64,000 nt of DNA from Enchytraeus crypticus (lineage: Eukaryota; Annelida; Clitellata; Enchytraeida; Enchytraeidae): positions 766,501 through 830,500 of the forward strand of contig CAJHZI010000481.1 of assembly GCA_905160935.1 (NCBI GenBank), given 5' to 3'. The notes beneath the pieces are model-generated. The model saw only the letters and a program-made list of their open reading frames with translations. It made no database searches and was not told the DNA's origin. Position 1 is the stretch's first letter, and every line of letters starts with the position of its first letter. Of this stretch, positions 39,279 to 41,502 are shown one piece after another. Both the position numbers and the translations under genes were made by a program.

Positions 39279-41502
39279 CGCCAGCTCTGAGATGCAATTT
39301 AACAATTGAGGGTTCCTCAAGCTTGCATATTAGGTCCTCTATTATTTCTTATTTACGATAATGACATGGTAAATGCTCTATGGGACTATAAGCCCAAGTT
39401 ATTTGCAAACGATGTTGACATTTTTATTGCAGGTAAAAAAGTTTGAATACGAATATATGCCTTAAAAATCTTAATGCATGGTGAGATGCTAACAATGTTT
39501 GCTTAACTTTAGATCTTCTTCTTATCGTGTCCTCATTCAGCATTAATCCAGCGTCTGACACAATATCTCGACCGATCCTTGAAATCTCTGAGATCCACAC
39601 GCGTGACCCCATCACCGGTCAAGTTTCAGTTCATCAAATGGTCAATATCTTCCTCCTTCAGGCCTCATTTACATACTGTAGAACCATTATAATAACCCCA
39701 TCGGCTCATTGCAACCTTCGTCCTACCGACACCTGTCCCAAATCTATTTAAGCATAGCCACGTTCGTCGATCCTCATCGCACCCACACGGAAGACTTTCT
39801 GATGCTTCTACACCTTTTTATCCTCTGTAACTGATTGGAGATGTTCTCCCAAATCTGGAGGCGAGATTGCTCAACTGACGGAGTTAGTAGCGACGCTGAA
39901 TTTATGAAGCTGTGCCATGATTTGAGTCACGATTTTCGAGGATTTTCACCATGTAATGGATGTCGTTGATCCTGTTCTTGTCTACTTCCTTCAGCTTGGC
40001 TAGCAACATTACGTCTGATGGCTGGTGGTGCTATGCCAGAGAGCAAGTACAGACTGTTTTCACTTGTTGGTTTCAGGCAACCTGTAAGATGACGACAAGC
40101 AGCATTAAGAGCACTGTCAATTTTATGTGCATGTGCTGTGCGACCCCAAACAGCTCAGGCACACTCAGCGCTCGAGTAGCAGAGGGCAAAGGCTGCGGAG
40201 CGAATTGTGTTGGCCTTTGCACCCAAATGAGTATTCGCCAGCTTCCCTAATATTGAGTTTCTTGTTCTGACTTTTGCCTTCGTCTTTCCTACATGCTGCT
40301 TGAAACTCATAGTCCTATCTAATATTACACCAAGGTATACTAGGTGTGTACAGTGTTGTAGTTCTACACATTCCTATGTAACTTTAGGCTCCTTACTAGC
40401 ATCCTTATTTCTTAAATGAAAGACGCACAATTGTGTTTTGTTAGGGTTAGGTTTTAGGTGATTTCCACATAGTACACCGACGGTGATTCTAGGACTTCAT
40501 TTTGTCGGTTTTCAATGTCACTGAAATTCTTAGACTGATAAGCATTAGAGTCGTCATCAGCATAGATGAAACTTCTGGTATTCTGCATAACTGGCTGATC
40601 ATTCGCATAGATGTTTAACAGAATAGGCTCTAAACACTCACTTGAGGAAGACCATTCTGATGCTTCCTCCATCGGCTCTTTGGGTTACATCCCAGTTCAA
40701 CATACAAGCGACGATTTCCTCGGGTTAAGAGGAATGACGAAAAATATGTGCATTTAGTGTAATGGATCTGCTATTAGGCAGGCATAAAGAAGGAATGTAG
40801 AAAAAAATAAGAAAGAATAGCTTACTAGGATGCGCATTCTGTATGCTACAACATTCTACTCTTGTAATTCTTCAATTCTATTTTGAGGAAATCAACTAAA
40901 TGGCGCCTGTCGCTGTTTTGGTGGTCTCCATTTCAGATCAATTACATGGAACTGCTAATAAGCCCACTGATAGAATAAACAAATTATTAATTATGTTCTG
41001 GTTGTGATTTTGACTGAAATATATAATCTGTTATAAATTCATTCTGTATATTATTTTGGACTTCCTATAACTTGTATATAATATTGTAGTGGCGTGTGAT
41101 TTTGAAATAAACTTAAACTCTCTTCTTTTAAATCAAAAATACCGATCTCTGAATTGAAAATTAAAATTTATTTCAAATTGATAGTACTATTAAAACAATA
41201 ATTAGAAATAATCAATACACATAAACTAATAGCATAGGCTACATTATTTCAATCAGTTCGTTGTTACAACGTTAGAGATAGAAAATCTTACAAATCCAGG
41301 AGACACCGAGAAATGTTCATGGCAATCCAGATTGGTTGGGTAACTGCCCACTGCCATACTGTTTTCCGTAACATCAATTCCATACCTCCGACATTCTGAG
41401 AAATAAAGAGGGTCATCAATATATTTGTAACAATAATTCGTGTAACAAACAGAACTAGTGCAATTCTTAAGAACCTCAAAGATATATTTCAGGAATTCCT
41501 CT
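48..41502 (-). CDS. Gene 1: CUB plus many cbEGF-repeat type I membrane protein (exons spread over 41 kb, both ends incomplete)
   Basis: Multi-exon minus-strand gene; its exons are listed separately. Order from 5': a Cys-containing segment and one CUB domain split over two exons, then about 45 cbEGF exons (38 fully intact by my reading), then a membrane-proximal transmembrane exon. cbEGF modules bind calcium and stack into stiff rods; most copies carry the Asn/Asp hydroxylation signature C-x-N-x4-F-x-C-x-C. Array exons are 123 bp and begin and end in phase 1, so splicing any subset keeps frame. I found neither a signal-peptide exon (it must end with two bases of a codon) nor the cytoplasmic exons, which should lie left of position 1. 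SCUBE, matrilin and LDLR-type EGFs have similar cysteine spacing (C-x6-C-x3-C-x8-C-x-C-x12-C), but no named orthologue is recognised. An adhesion or recognition receptor is an inference. Confidence 0.85.
151..816. other. Intron with a CAGT/CAAT-rich stretch
   Basis: Intron between the transmembrane and last EGF exon. Positions about 631-785 are rich in short CAGTCAGT and CAATCAAT units. The paralogous gene 2 intron has the same stretch at about 54650-54780, so it predates the gene duplication. The 69-codon open frame across it is a product of the repeat and is not called as a gene. Confidence 0.7.
817..957 (-). CDS. Last (membrane-proximal) EGF exon of gene 1
   Basis: 141-bp phase 1-1 exon, longer than the array type. 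It opens DIDEC; the loops are QGNGTNN between C1 and C2, DSLNGV between C2 and C3, SNTEGHYG between C3 and C4, and a 14-residue C5-C6 loop containing a potential N-glycosylation site NHT. The spacing differs from all array exons and is shared with gene 2 (54804-54944), so this is a fixed membrane-proximal module. Confidence 0.88.
1130..1331 (+). mobile_element. LINE 3' tail ending in (TTA)n, shared with gene 2
   Basis: Sequence ending in ggaaatgaacgttaaacctt followed by TTA repeats. The same tail motif (ggaaacggacgttaaac plus TTA repeats) occurs at about 55200-55290, 23521-23697 and 34960-35057, so it is the 3' end of a dispersed LINE-like family. The copy in gene 2 is in the same intron, so this insertion predates the gene duplication. 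The start is uncertain. Confidence 0.5.
1332..1773 (-). mobile_element. Dong/R4-like LINE, 5'-truncated C-terminal fragment
   Basis: Minus-strand reading frame, stop at 1383, encoding the C-terminal part of a non-LTR element. It contains [14 protein letters not shown], matching the restriction-like endonuclease region of the better copy at 35880-36999, followed by ETLGPIN and [12 protein letters not shown] blocks. TTA repeats flank it at 1287-1331 and 1774-1795. The gene 2 intron has only a short ATT run at the equivalent place, so this is an insertion into a TTA microsatellite. Insertion into TAA repeats is known for the Dong element of the R4 clade. Confidence 0.65.
1796..1942 (-). mobile_element. 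Second Dong/R4-like tail (short 3' end) with hairpin
   Basis: About 145 bp matching the 3' end of the 35880-36999 element: the last codons (IDDL then stop) and the 3' untranslated hairpin at 1854-1877. TTA repeats flank it at 1774-1795 and 1943-1974. It is a strongly 5'-truncated insertion next to the first copy inside the same microsatellite. Confidence 0.7.
2212..2334 (-). CDS. Penultimate EGF exon of gene 1
   Basis: 123-bp phase 1-1 exon opening DIDEC. Loops: QEDNGQ (C1-C2), EHS (C2-C3), TNAEGGFS (C3-C4), [12 protein letters not shown] (C5-C6). It is unlike the array consensus and has a direct counterpart in gene 2 (55521-55643), so it belongs to the fixed membrane-proximal stem. Confidence 0.88.
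2473..2829 (+). mobile_element. RTE-type LINE 3' end inserted in gene 1 intron
   Basis: Plus strand reads as the C-terminus typical of RTE-type endonuclease/reverse transcriptase proteins: [57 protein letters not shown], ending RLNG. The same intron of gene 2 (near 55860) runs straight from the left flank (agtgataatgat) to the right flank (aagtaatggcag), an empty site. The insertion is therefore younger than the gene duplication. Confidence 0.8.
3677..3799 (-). CDS. EGF exon of gene 1 (ADEC type)
   Basis: 123-bp phase 1-1 exon opening DADEC with loops [17 protein letters not shown] and [12 protein letters not shown]. It is nearly identical to gene 2 56782-56904 (one residue differs, F to L in the last loop). 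It lies in a tract of unusually high identity between the two genes. Confidence 0.9.
4377..4499 (-). CDS. cbEGF exon of gene 1
   Basis: 123 bp, phase 1-1, opens DVNEC. Loops: [29 protein letters not shown]. Upstream intron class D. Counterpart in gene 2 is 57471-57593, which marks the boundary between the fixed stem and the expanded array. Confidence 0.88.
4942..5064 (-). CDS. cbEGF exon of gene 1
   Basis: 123 bp, phase 1-1, opens DINEC. Loops: [29 protein letters not shown]. Upstream intron class E. First exon of the first E-A-F-B block; the KTG in the last loop is shared with gene 2 58016-58138. Confidence 0.88.
5328..5450 (-). CDS. cbEGF exon of gene 1
   Basis: 123 bp, phase 1-1, opens DINEC. 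Loops: [29 protein letters not shown]. Upstream intron class A. The predicted peptide equals that of 7473-7595, its partner in the block duplication. Confidence 0.88.
5733..5855 (-). CDS. cbEGF exon of gene 1
   Basis: 123 bp, phase 1-1, opens DINEC. Loops: [29 protein letters not shown]. Upstream intron class F. Partner of 7878-8000. Confidence 0.88.
6153..6275 (-). CDS. cbEGF exon of gene 1
   Basis: 123 bp, phase 1-1, opens DINEC. Loops: [29 protein letters not shown]. Upstream intron class B. Partner of 8282-8404. Confidence 0.88.
6686..6808 (-). CDS. cbEGF exon of gene 1
   Basis: 123 bp, phase 1-1, opens DINEC. Loops: [29 protein letters not shown]. Upstream intron class A. Last exon of the first E-A-F-B-A block. 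Confidence 0.88.
7087..7209 (-). CDS. cbEGF exon of gene 1
   Basis: 123 bp, phase 1-1, opens DINEC. Loops: [29 protein letters not shown]. The usual Leu of the last loop is Pro. Upstream intron class E. Confidence 0.87.
   Translation of the reverse strand, partial: TSTNAQRIREAVLMCVLTSEEVLLVVATVDINRRLIDEGA
7473..7595 (-). CDS. cbEGF exon of gene 1
   Basis: 123 bp, phase 1-1, opens DINEC. Loops: [29 protein letters not shown], the same peptide as 5328-5450. Upstream intron class A. Confidence 0.88.
7878..8000 (-). CDS. cbEGF exon of gene 1
   Basis: 123 bp, phase 1-1, opens DINEC. Loops: [29 protein letters not shown]. Upstream intron class F. Confidence 0.88.
8282..8404 (-). CDS. cbEGF exon of gene 1
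   Basis: 123 bp, phase 1-1, opens DINEC. Loops: [29 protein letters not shown]. Upstream intron class B. It closes the second E-A-F-B block and also starts the first of four B-C-A modules. Confidence 0.88.
8809..8931 (-). CDS. cbEGF exon of gene 1
   Basis: 123 bp, phase 1-1, opens DINEC. Loops: [29 protein letters not shown], ending CR. The Asn of the hydroxylation site is kept. Upstream intron class C, which contains the long AC/TA microsatellite at 9119-9197. Confidence 0.87.
9119..9197. repeat. (AC)n-(TA)n microsatellite in a class C intron
   Basis: AC repeat followed by about 31 TA units. Paralogous class C introns hold only a few TA units at the same place (15028-15042), almost none (about 13690, 16425), or a long run (59562-59624). 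Confidence 0.9.
9302..9424 (-). CDS. cbEGF exon of gene 1
   Basis: 123 bp, phase 1-1, opens EINEC (acceptor followed by AG-ATC instead of AT-ATC). Loops: [29 protein letters not shown]. The LMND signature is shared by other exons that precede class C introns (13797, 59726). Upstream intron class A, interrupted by the RTE element. Confidence 0.87.
9889..10326 (+). pseudogene. RTE endonuclease domain fragment
   Basis: 145-codon frame beginning [15 protein letters not shown], an exonuclease-endonuclease-phosphatase fold start. It includes the blocks [11 protein letters not shown] and GVAIILD and ends at VIVMGD, just where the next strand (GDFN/GDIN) is expected. The frame is then lost and the coding continues one frame over from 10337. 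Part of the LINE above, not a host gene. Confidence 0.85.
10337..10756 (+). pseudogene. RTE endonuclease C-terminal and linker fragment
   Basis: 139-codon frame continuing the [26 protein letters not shown], then [32 protein letters not shown] and the SDHKLV motif that closes the endonuclease fold. It ends in the basic linker before the reverse transcriptase. Confidence 0.82.
12826..12948 (-). CDS. cbEGF exon of gene 1
   Basis: 123 bp, phase 1-1, opens DINEC. Loops: [29 protein letters not shown]. Upstream intron class B. First exon of the second B-C-A module. Confidence 0.87.
13374..13496 (-). CDS. cbEGF exon of gene 1
   Basis: 123 bp, phase 1-1, opens DINEC. Loops: [29 protein letters not shown]; Gly before the last Cys is Ile, as in its module partner 16113-16235. 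Upstream intron class C. Confidence 0.87.
13797..13919 (-). CDS. cbEGF exon of gene 1
   Basis: 123 bp, phase 1-1, opens DINEC. Loops: [29 protein letters not shown]. Upstream intron class A. Confidence 0.87.
14202..14324 (-). CDS. cbEGF exon of gene 1
   Basis: 123 bp, phase 1-1, opens DINEC. Loops: [29 protein letters not shown]; the residue between C4 and C5 is Ile rather than Ser. Upstream intron class B. Confidence 0.87.
14719..14841 (-). CDS. cbEGF exon of gene 1
   Basis: 123 bp, phase 1-1, opens DINEC. Loops: [29 protein letters not shown]. Upstream intron class C with a short TA run. Confidence 0.87.
15145..15280 (-). pseudogene. Decayed cbEGF exon of gene 1
   Basis: By comparison with 9302-9424 this is the class A member of the third B-C-A module, but it is 136 bp, 13 bp longer. 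About 10 extra bases after GGTTGTGC look like a small local duplication and shift the frame, and three more lie before C4. The acceptor dinucleotide AG has become TG (plus strand ca instead of ct). The exon is probably skipped; because its neighbours are phase 1-1, skipping keeps the frame. Confidence 0.75.
15563..15685 (-). CDS. cbEGF exon of gene 1
   Basis: 123 bp, phase 1-1, opens DINEC. Loops: [29 protein letters not shown]. Upstream intron class B. Starts the fourth B-C-A module. Confidence 0.87.
16113..16235 (-). CDS. cbEGF exon of gene 1
   Basis: 123 bp, phase 1-1, opens DINEC. Loops: [29 protein letters not shown]. Upstream intron class C. Shares the Gly-His-Val loop and the Ile before C6 with 13374-13496. 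Confidence 0.87.
16534..16656 (-). CDS. cbEGF exon of gene 1
   Basis: 123 bp, phase 1-1, opens DINEC. Loops: [29 protein letters not shown]. Upstream intron class A. Last exon of the B-C-A modules. Confidence 0.87.
16935..17057 (-). CDS. cbEGF exon of gene 1
   Basis: 123 bp, phase 1-1, opens DINEC. Loops: [29 protein letters not shown]. Upstream intron class G, also seen in gene 2 (60835-61301), here interrupted by a LINE. Confidence 0.87.
17133..17935 (+). mobile_element. CR1/L2-type LINE, 3' part
   Basis: Plus strand encodes the C-terminal region of a Jockey-superfamily [52 protein letters not shown], then [15 protein letters not shown] in another frame. It ends in a TTA repeat near 17905-17930. 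The paralogous class G intron in gene 2 runs across the site without it (near 60925: gagttttagtatttcag). A related 3' tail lies at 52968-53100. Confidence 0.8.
18310..18432 (-). CDS. cbEGF exon of gene 1
   Basis: 123 bp, phase 1-1, opens DISEC. Loops: [29 protein letters not shown], ending CM. Ser replaces the usual Asn of the calcium-binding DINEC motif. Upstream intron class F. Confidence 0.85.
18714..18835 (-). pseudogene. Decayed cbEGF exon of gene 1
   Basis: 122 bp, so one base short. The frame breaks in the C1-C2 region (AACAAGGAGTCATTG instead of AATAAGGGAGGATGT) and the second Cys codon is lost. The remainder still reads [12 protein letters not shown] and [12 protein letters not shown]. 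Splice sites look intact, so inclusion would shift the frame. Upstream intron class H. Confidence 0.78.
19068..19191 (-). pseudogene. Decayed cbEGF exon of gene 1
   Basis: 124 bp. The first half is normal (opens [18 protein letters not shown]), but the last loop contains two in-frame stops (TAA TAA) and one extra base. The donor GT is AT (plus strand 'at' before ctgcatatcc). It cannot be used as a coding exon in this form. Upstream intron class H. Confidence 0.8.
19328..19410 (-). mobile_element. tRNA-derived SINE, short fragment
   Basis: Shares cctcactcgaaagcaatgtc and gcgagcccaggat with the longer copies at 25841-25977 and 38252-38435 but stops within the B-box region. The neighbouring paralogous intron (near 18965: aagctttacccagtaag) lacks it, so it is a separate insertion into a class H intron. 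Confidence 0.65.
19513..19635 (-). pseudogene. Decayed cbEGF exon of gene 1
   Basis: Recognisable EGF exon with compensating indels (length still 123), a missing base right after the acceptor, Gln-stop in the TQG motif (CAATAA) and other changes. The sequence upstream does not match a clean intron class. Third decayed exon in a row. Confidence 0.75.
19636..20240. other. Intron without recognised features
   Basis: About 600 bp with no coding signal. A short stretch near 19850-19890 (ctgccaagcggcaggtc) resembles the RTE 3' tail near 43000-43030, but it is too short to call. Confidence 0.5.
20241..20363 (-). CDS. cbEGF exon of gene 1
   Basis: 123 bp, phase 1-1, opens DINEC. Loops: [29 protein letters not shown]. 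Upstream intron class F, which itself holds two EGF exon remnants. Confidence 0.87.
   Translation of the reverse strand: MSTNAQVIREDVLMFVQTLKEVLLVVVIVVTNCLVIDVDV
20445..20506 (-). pseudogene. EGF exon remnant
   Basis: Only the 5' half of a cbEGF exon survives: acceptor, TTAACGAATGCGCA start, degenerate C2-C3 region and part of the TQG segment. It is followed by class F intron sequence. It has no donor half. Confidence 0.7.
20582..20650 (-). pseudogene. Second EGF exon remnant
   Basis: Similar half-exon, more decayed, again followed upstream by class F-like intron (gaaaatacaagttggatag). The two remnants and the exon at 20241 appear to be a small tandem series of truncated duplicates. Confidence 0.6.
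20932..21054 (-). CDS. cbEGF exon of gene 1
   Basis: 123 bp, phase 1-1, opens DTNEC (Thr for Ile). Loops: [29 protein letters not shown]. Upstream intron class E. Confidence 0.86.
21317..21439 (-). pseudogene. cbEGF exon with open frame but lost acceptor
   Basis: 123 bp and fully open: opens INEC, loops [29 protein letters not shown], all six Cys present. The acceptor AG is GG (plus strand cc after gatat), so standard splicing would skip it. The donor is normal. Several otherwise conserved residues have drifted (Lys to Met, Gly to Ser, Gln to Leu), consistent with relaxed constraint. Upstream intron class F. Confidence 0.72.
21721..21843 (-). CDS. cbEGF exon of gene 1
   Basis: 123 bp, phase 1-1, opens DINEC. 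Loops: [29 protein letters not shown]. Upstream intron class E, with a short direct duplication of aacaagaacttatta near 21890-21925. Confidence 0.87.
22138..22260 (-). CDS. cbEGF exon of gene 1
   Basis: 123 bp, phase 1-1, opens DINEC. Loops: [29 protein letters not shown]. Upstream intron class D. Starts the first D-I-E-F block. Confidence 0.87.
22690..22812 (-). CDS. cbEGF exon of gene 1
   Basis: 123 bp, phase 1-1, opens DVNEC. Loops: [29 protein letters not shown]. The predicted peptide equals that of 25449-25571. Upstream intron class I, containing a SINE. Confidence 0.88.
23082..23215 (-). mobile_element. tRNA-derived SINE in a class I intron
   Basis: On the minus strand it reads as a tRNA-like head (ggctggagccagaggcgatg, then gggttcaaatc as B box) followed by a body and an AGCTTTT-type tail. 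The paralogous intron at 25841-25977 has it at the same position; the third class I intron (near 28720) does not. Confidence 0.78.
23521..23697 (+). mobile_element. Truncated LINE-like 3' tail with TTA end
   Basis: About 177 bp absent from the two paralogous class I introns (near 26300 and 28995). It ends gcggaaacggacgttaaaac followed by TTA repeats, the same tail as at 1130-1331 and 55200-55290. It inserted after the D-I-E-F block duplication. Confidence 0.65.
23887..24009 (-). pseudogene. cbEGF exon with open frame but lost acceptor
   Basis: 123 bp and open: opens INEC, loops [29 protein letters not shown], six Cys kept. The acceptor AG is AT (plus strand gttaatatat instead of gttgatatct). 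Its block partner 26506-26628 has a normal acceptor. Upstream intron class E. Either skipped or spliced from a cryptic site. Confidence 0.7.
24287..24409 (-). CDS. cbEGF exon of gene 1 with a seventh cysteine
   Basis: 123 bp, phase 1-1, opens DINEC. Loops: [29 protein letters not shown]. The conserved Ser-Phe of the C3-C4 loop is Cys-Ser, which adds an unpaired Cys and removes the aromatic residue of the hydroxylation signature. Upstream intron class F. Confidence 0.85.
24903..25025 (-). CDS. cbEGF exon of gene 1
   Basis: 123 bp, phase 1-1, opens DINEC. Loops: [29 protein letters not shown]. Upstream intron class D. Starts the second D-I-E-F block. Confidence 0.88.
25449..25571 (-). CDS. cbEGF exon of gene 1
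   Basis: 123 bp, phase 1-1, opens DVNEC. Loops: [29 protein letters not shown], same peptide as 22690-22812 and almost the same nucleotides. Upstream intron class I with SINE. Confidence 0.88.
25841..25977 (-). mobile_element. tRNA-derived SINE in a class I intron
   Basis: Best-preserved copy: minus strand reads ggctggagctagtggcgata (A-box region), then gggttcaaatcctgag (B box), then a body with ctttcgagtgaggaa and a tail of AGCTTTT. Not a functional tRNA: no proper acceptor stem can be paired around it, and several copies share the non-tRNA body. Confidence 0.8.
26506..26628 (-). CDS. cbEGF exon of gene 1
   Basis: 123 bp, phase 1-1, opens DINEC. Loops: [29 protein letters not shown]. Upstream intron class E. 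The NFT in the C3-C4 loop is a potential N-glycosylation sequon. Confidence 0.87.
26891..27009 (-). pseudogene. EGF exon with degraded splice borders
   Basis: The frame is open ([33 protein letters not shown] with six Cys). One base is missing at the donor (plus strand taac-tatgc instead of ttac-ctatgc) and the acceptor side reads gttgaatggg instead of gttgatatct, so both borders are damaged. The sequence upstream (27010-27734) matches no intron class. Confidence 0.68.
27010..27734. other. Intron without recognised features
   Basis: About 725 bp, AT-rich, with a TATATAATTAATATATAATTA-type stretch near 27080-27115. No coding or mobile element signal seen. Confidence 0.5.
27735..27857 (-). CDS. 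cbEGF exon of gene 1
   Basis: 123 bp, phase 1-1, opens DINEC. Loops: [29 protein letters not shown]. Upstream intron class D. Starts the third, partial D-I block. Confidence 0.88.
28304..28432 (-). CDS. cbEGF exon of gene 1 with a 6-bp in-frame insertion
   Basis: 129 bp, phase 1-1, opens DINEC. The C1-C2 loop is SGLWAYGG (8 residues instead of 6), then [23 protein letters not shown]. Splice sites are intact. Upstream intron class I without the SINE. Confidence 0.85.
29201..29323 (-). CDS. cbEGF exon of gene 1
   Basis: 123 bp, phase 1-1, opens DINEC. Loops: [29 protein letters not shown]. Upstream intron class C. Confidence 0.88.
29590..29712 (-). CDS. First (most N-terminal) intact minus-strand cbEGF exon of gene 1
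   Basis: 123 bp, phase 1-1, opens DINEC. Loops: [29 protein letters not shown]; the residue between C4 and C5 is Thr. The next coding exon upstream on the same strand is the CUB exon at 37119-37332, which also ends in phase 1, so direct splicing is in frame. Confidence 0.87.
30431..30793 (+). mobile_element. RTE-type LINE 3' fragment ending in (GA)n
   Basis: Plus strand reads as a degraded RTE C-terminus: [12 protein letters not shown], then [37 protein letters not shown]. It ends in a long GA repeat at 30751-30793 like the full-length copy's 3' end. Confidence 0.7.
30840..31450 (+). mobile_element. Possible LTR-like fossil segment
   Basis: Contains a TATA-like tgtatataaacccc, a GA repeat (30913-30953), AATAAA-like signals near 31280-31300 and a GC-richer block, an arrangement that resembles a long terminal repeat. 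No matching second copy and no internal coding region are visible in the window, so the assignment is weak. Confidence 0.25.
31496..31757. repeat. (TA)n tracts with an embedded 20-bp inverted repeat
   Basis: TA repeats at about 31497-31564, 31608-31630 and 31708-31757. Between the last two lies an inverted repeat, left arm 31638-31657 and right arm 31662-31681, loop gata, one mismatch. Confidence 0.85.
31849..31871 (-). pseudogene. EGF exon start remnant
   Basis: The short piece ctgagcatccgttgacgtct reads on the minus strand as the beginning of a cbEGF exon after its acceptor (AC-GTC-AAC-GGA-TGC-TCA-G), followed upstream by a class B-like intron start (gtagatacaaat). The rest of the exon is missing. 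Confidence 0.5.
32253..32296 (+). pseudogene. Inverted EGF exon remnant
   Basis: Plus strand ggtaatagtggatatcaact reads as the C5-C6 loop (NSGYQLAS), followed by a degraded end. Orientation is opposite to the array. Together with 32664-32786 it shows that at least two exons were inverted. Confidence 0.6.
32664..32786 (+). CDS. Inverted cbEGF exon on the plus strand
   Basis: Exactly 123 bp, with cgcag acceptor before and gtac donor after, phase 1-1, all on the plus strand. It reads AINDC with loops [17 protein letters not shown] and [10 protein letters not shown]. The sixth Cys is displaced by two residues: the end is RCGFT instead of RRGCT. Because gene 1 is on the minus strand, this exon cannot be spliced into it. 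It is probably a stranded array member left by a local inversion. Confidence 0.75.
33060..33434 (+). mobile_element. RTE-type LINE fragment (reverse transcriptase region)
   Basis: Plus strand resembles 11560-11890 of the full-length copy: the [11 protein letters not shown]-like start, FGFRKG-like segment, VDFE-like segment and the region before the GRGVRQG motif, all broken by stops. Its continuation is found at 34055-34606 after an unrelated stretch. Confidence 0.7.
33435..34054. mobile_element. Unidentified insert between two RTE pieces, possibly LTR-derived
   Basis: About 620 bp separating RTE fragments. It starts gttgtgaac and contains cccacaac about 440 bp on, a short inverted pair reminiscent of LTR ends. 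The middle of the LINE is missing around it, so a clean insertion is not proven. Family assignment is uncertain. Confidence 0.3.
34055..34606 (+). mobile_element. RTE-type LINE 3' fragment
   Basis: Matches the C-terminal part and 3' tail of the 9658-12762 copy: [14 protein letters not shown]-like, NEEVLERVG-like, then gaagagtggaggcgtt and ccagtaggcagttcactatg with a short GA run. Broken by stops. A poly-G run sits at 34408-34417. Confidence 0.75.
34960..35057 (+). mobile_element. LINE-like 3' tail (ggaaacggacggtaaac family)
   Basis: Same tail motif as at 1130-1331, 23521-23697 and 55200-55290, here directly preceding the first of three TTA-associated Dong/R4-like copies. Confidence 0.5.
35058..35213 (-). 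mobile_element. Dong/R4-like LINE, short 3' copy
   Basis: About 155 bp: 3' hairpin 35063-35088, AT-rich spacer, then the end of the coding region (reads back through EELF). TTA repeat at 35214-35228 bounds it on the right. Same subfamily as 1332-1773. Confidence 0.72.
35229..35458 (-). mobile_element. Dong/R4-like LINE, second short 3' copy
   Basis: About 230 bp with hairpin 35234-35259 and about 50 C-terminal codons. Bounded by TTA repeats at 35214-35228 and 35459-35482. Very similar to 1332-1560 but retains the hairpin that copy lacks. Confidence 0.75.
35880..36999 (-). mobile_element. Dong/R4-like LINE with restriction-like endonuclease domain, 5'-truncated
   Basis: About 1.1 kb, bounded by TAA/ATT repeats at 35816-35863 and 37000-37038. 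The minus strand encodes about 345 codons in two frames that overlap at an A/T run near 36590-36600, so a single frameshift separates them. N-terminal part: [19 protein letters not shown], the end of a non-LTR reverse transcriptase. Then a zinc-knuckle-like CPCG...GLHDLSC, then [10 protein letters not shown]...WDVTV, the PD...D pattern of a restriction-like endonuclease, then ETMGPMN and [18 protein letters not shown]. 3' hairpin at 35895-35918. The RT active site is missing. Confidence 0.8.
35895..35918 (-). other. 3' UTR stem-loop of the Dong/R4-like element
   Basis: On the element strand ACCCC-A-GG TTCTTTACA CC-GGGGT: a seven-pair stem with one bulged A. The same loop core CTTTACA caps a different stem in the other subfamily (35063-35088, 35234-35259); 1854-1877 is another copy of this one. 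Likely the structure recognised by the element's reverse transcriptase. Confidence 0.6.
37119..37332 (-). CDS. CUB domain exon 2 of gene 1
   Basis: 214-bp exon, phase 0 in, phase 1 out, with cttgcag acceptor and gtaagt donor. It encodes the C-terminal two thirds of a CUB domain: [19 protein letters not shown], the third and fourth Cys pair region ([11 protein letters not shown]), [18 protein letters not shown] and ITAD. CUB domains are extracellular beta-sandwich binding modules. It joins in frame with the exon at 41292-41502 upstream and the cbEGF exons downstream. Confidence 0.88.
38252..38435 (-). mobile_element. tRNA-derived SINE with internal 38-bp duplication
   Basis: Minus strand gives a clear tRNA-like head (ctagtggcgaagtcggtaag as A box, gagttcaaatcctggg as B box). 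A 38-bp unit containing the B box occurs twice in direct tandem at 38306-38343 and 38344-38381. Tail of AGCTTT-like units at 38252-38277. Confidence 0.82.
38690..39512 (+). mobile_element. CR1/Jockey-type LINE reverse transcriptase fragment
   Basis: Plus strand reads NRPISLL-like, [31 protein letters not shown], then [22 protein letters not shown] and, after a TA microsatellite at 39179-39277, [15 protein letters not shown] and [10 protein letters not shown] (the catalytic pair is ND rather than DD). The TA repeat lies where a turn of the RT palm should be. Broken and 5' and 3' truncated. Confidence 0.82.
39179..39277. repeat. (TA)n microsatellite inside LINE coding sequence
   Basis: Two TA runs (39179-39211 and about 39238-39277) separated by an irregular AT stretch, replacing about 10-15 codons of the LINE reverse transcriptase. 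Confidence 0.9.
39513..40760 (-). mobile_element. Jockey-type LINE reverse transcriptase C-terminal fragment
   Basis: Minus strand reads [38 protein letters not shown] (YADD catalytic motif present) and [11 protein letters not shown], then in other frames [10 protein letters not shown]-like, [27 protein letters not shown] and [12 protein letters not shown]. It lies tail to tail with the CR1-type fragment at its left border. Broken by several frame changes. Confidence 0.8.
41292..41502 (-). CDS. CUB domain exon 1 of gene 1, with preceding Cys-containing segment
   Basis: 211-bp exon, entered with one base completing a codon and leaving in phase 0 (GGA-TTT then gtaag). The acceptor ctttcactgtag has a pyrimidine tract. 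It reads [34 protein letters not shown], then the CUB start [20 protein letters not shown] and [13 protein letters not shown], joining KARVIFSRF of the next exon. The Cys-rich run before the CUB is not a family I recognise. An internal AG at 41396-41397 would give a shorter, also in-frame exon (41292-41395). The next exon upstream was not found. Confidence 0.75.

Larger units (their letters stand above)
37333..41291. other. Intron of gene 1 splitting the CUB domain, filled with mobile elements
   Basis: About 4 kb. It contains a SINE (38252-38435), a plus-strand CR1-type fragment (38690-39512) and a minus-strand Jockey-type fragment (39513-40760). The stretch 37400-38250 holds no recognised feature apart from an ATTATAATTAGGCCTATTATT-like repeat near 37725-37785. 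Confidence 0.7.

Noticed and set aside
41288-41479. 63-codon minus-strand frame starting [12 protein letters not shown]
   Set aside because: It is out of frame with the CUB exon, which is supported by domain match, splice sites and phase.
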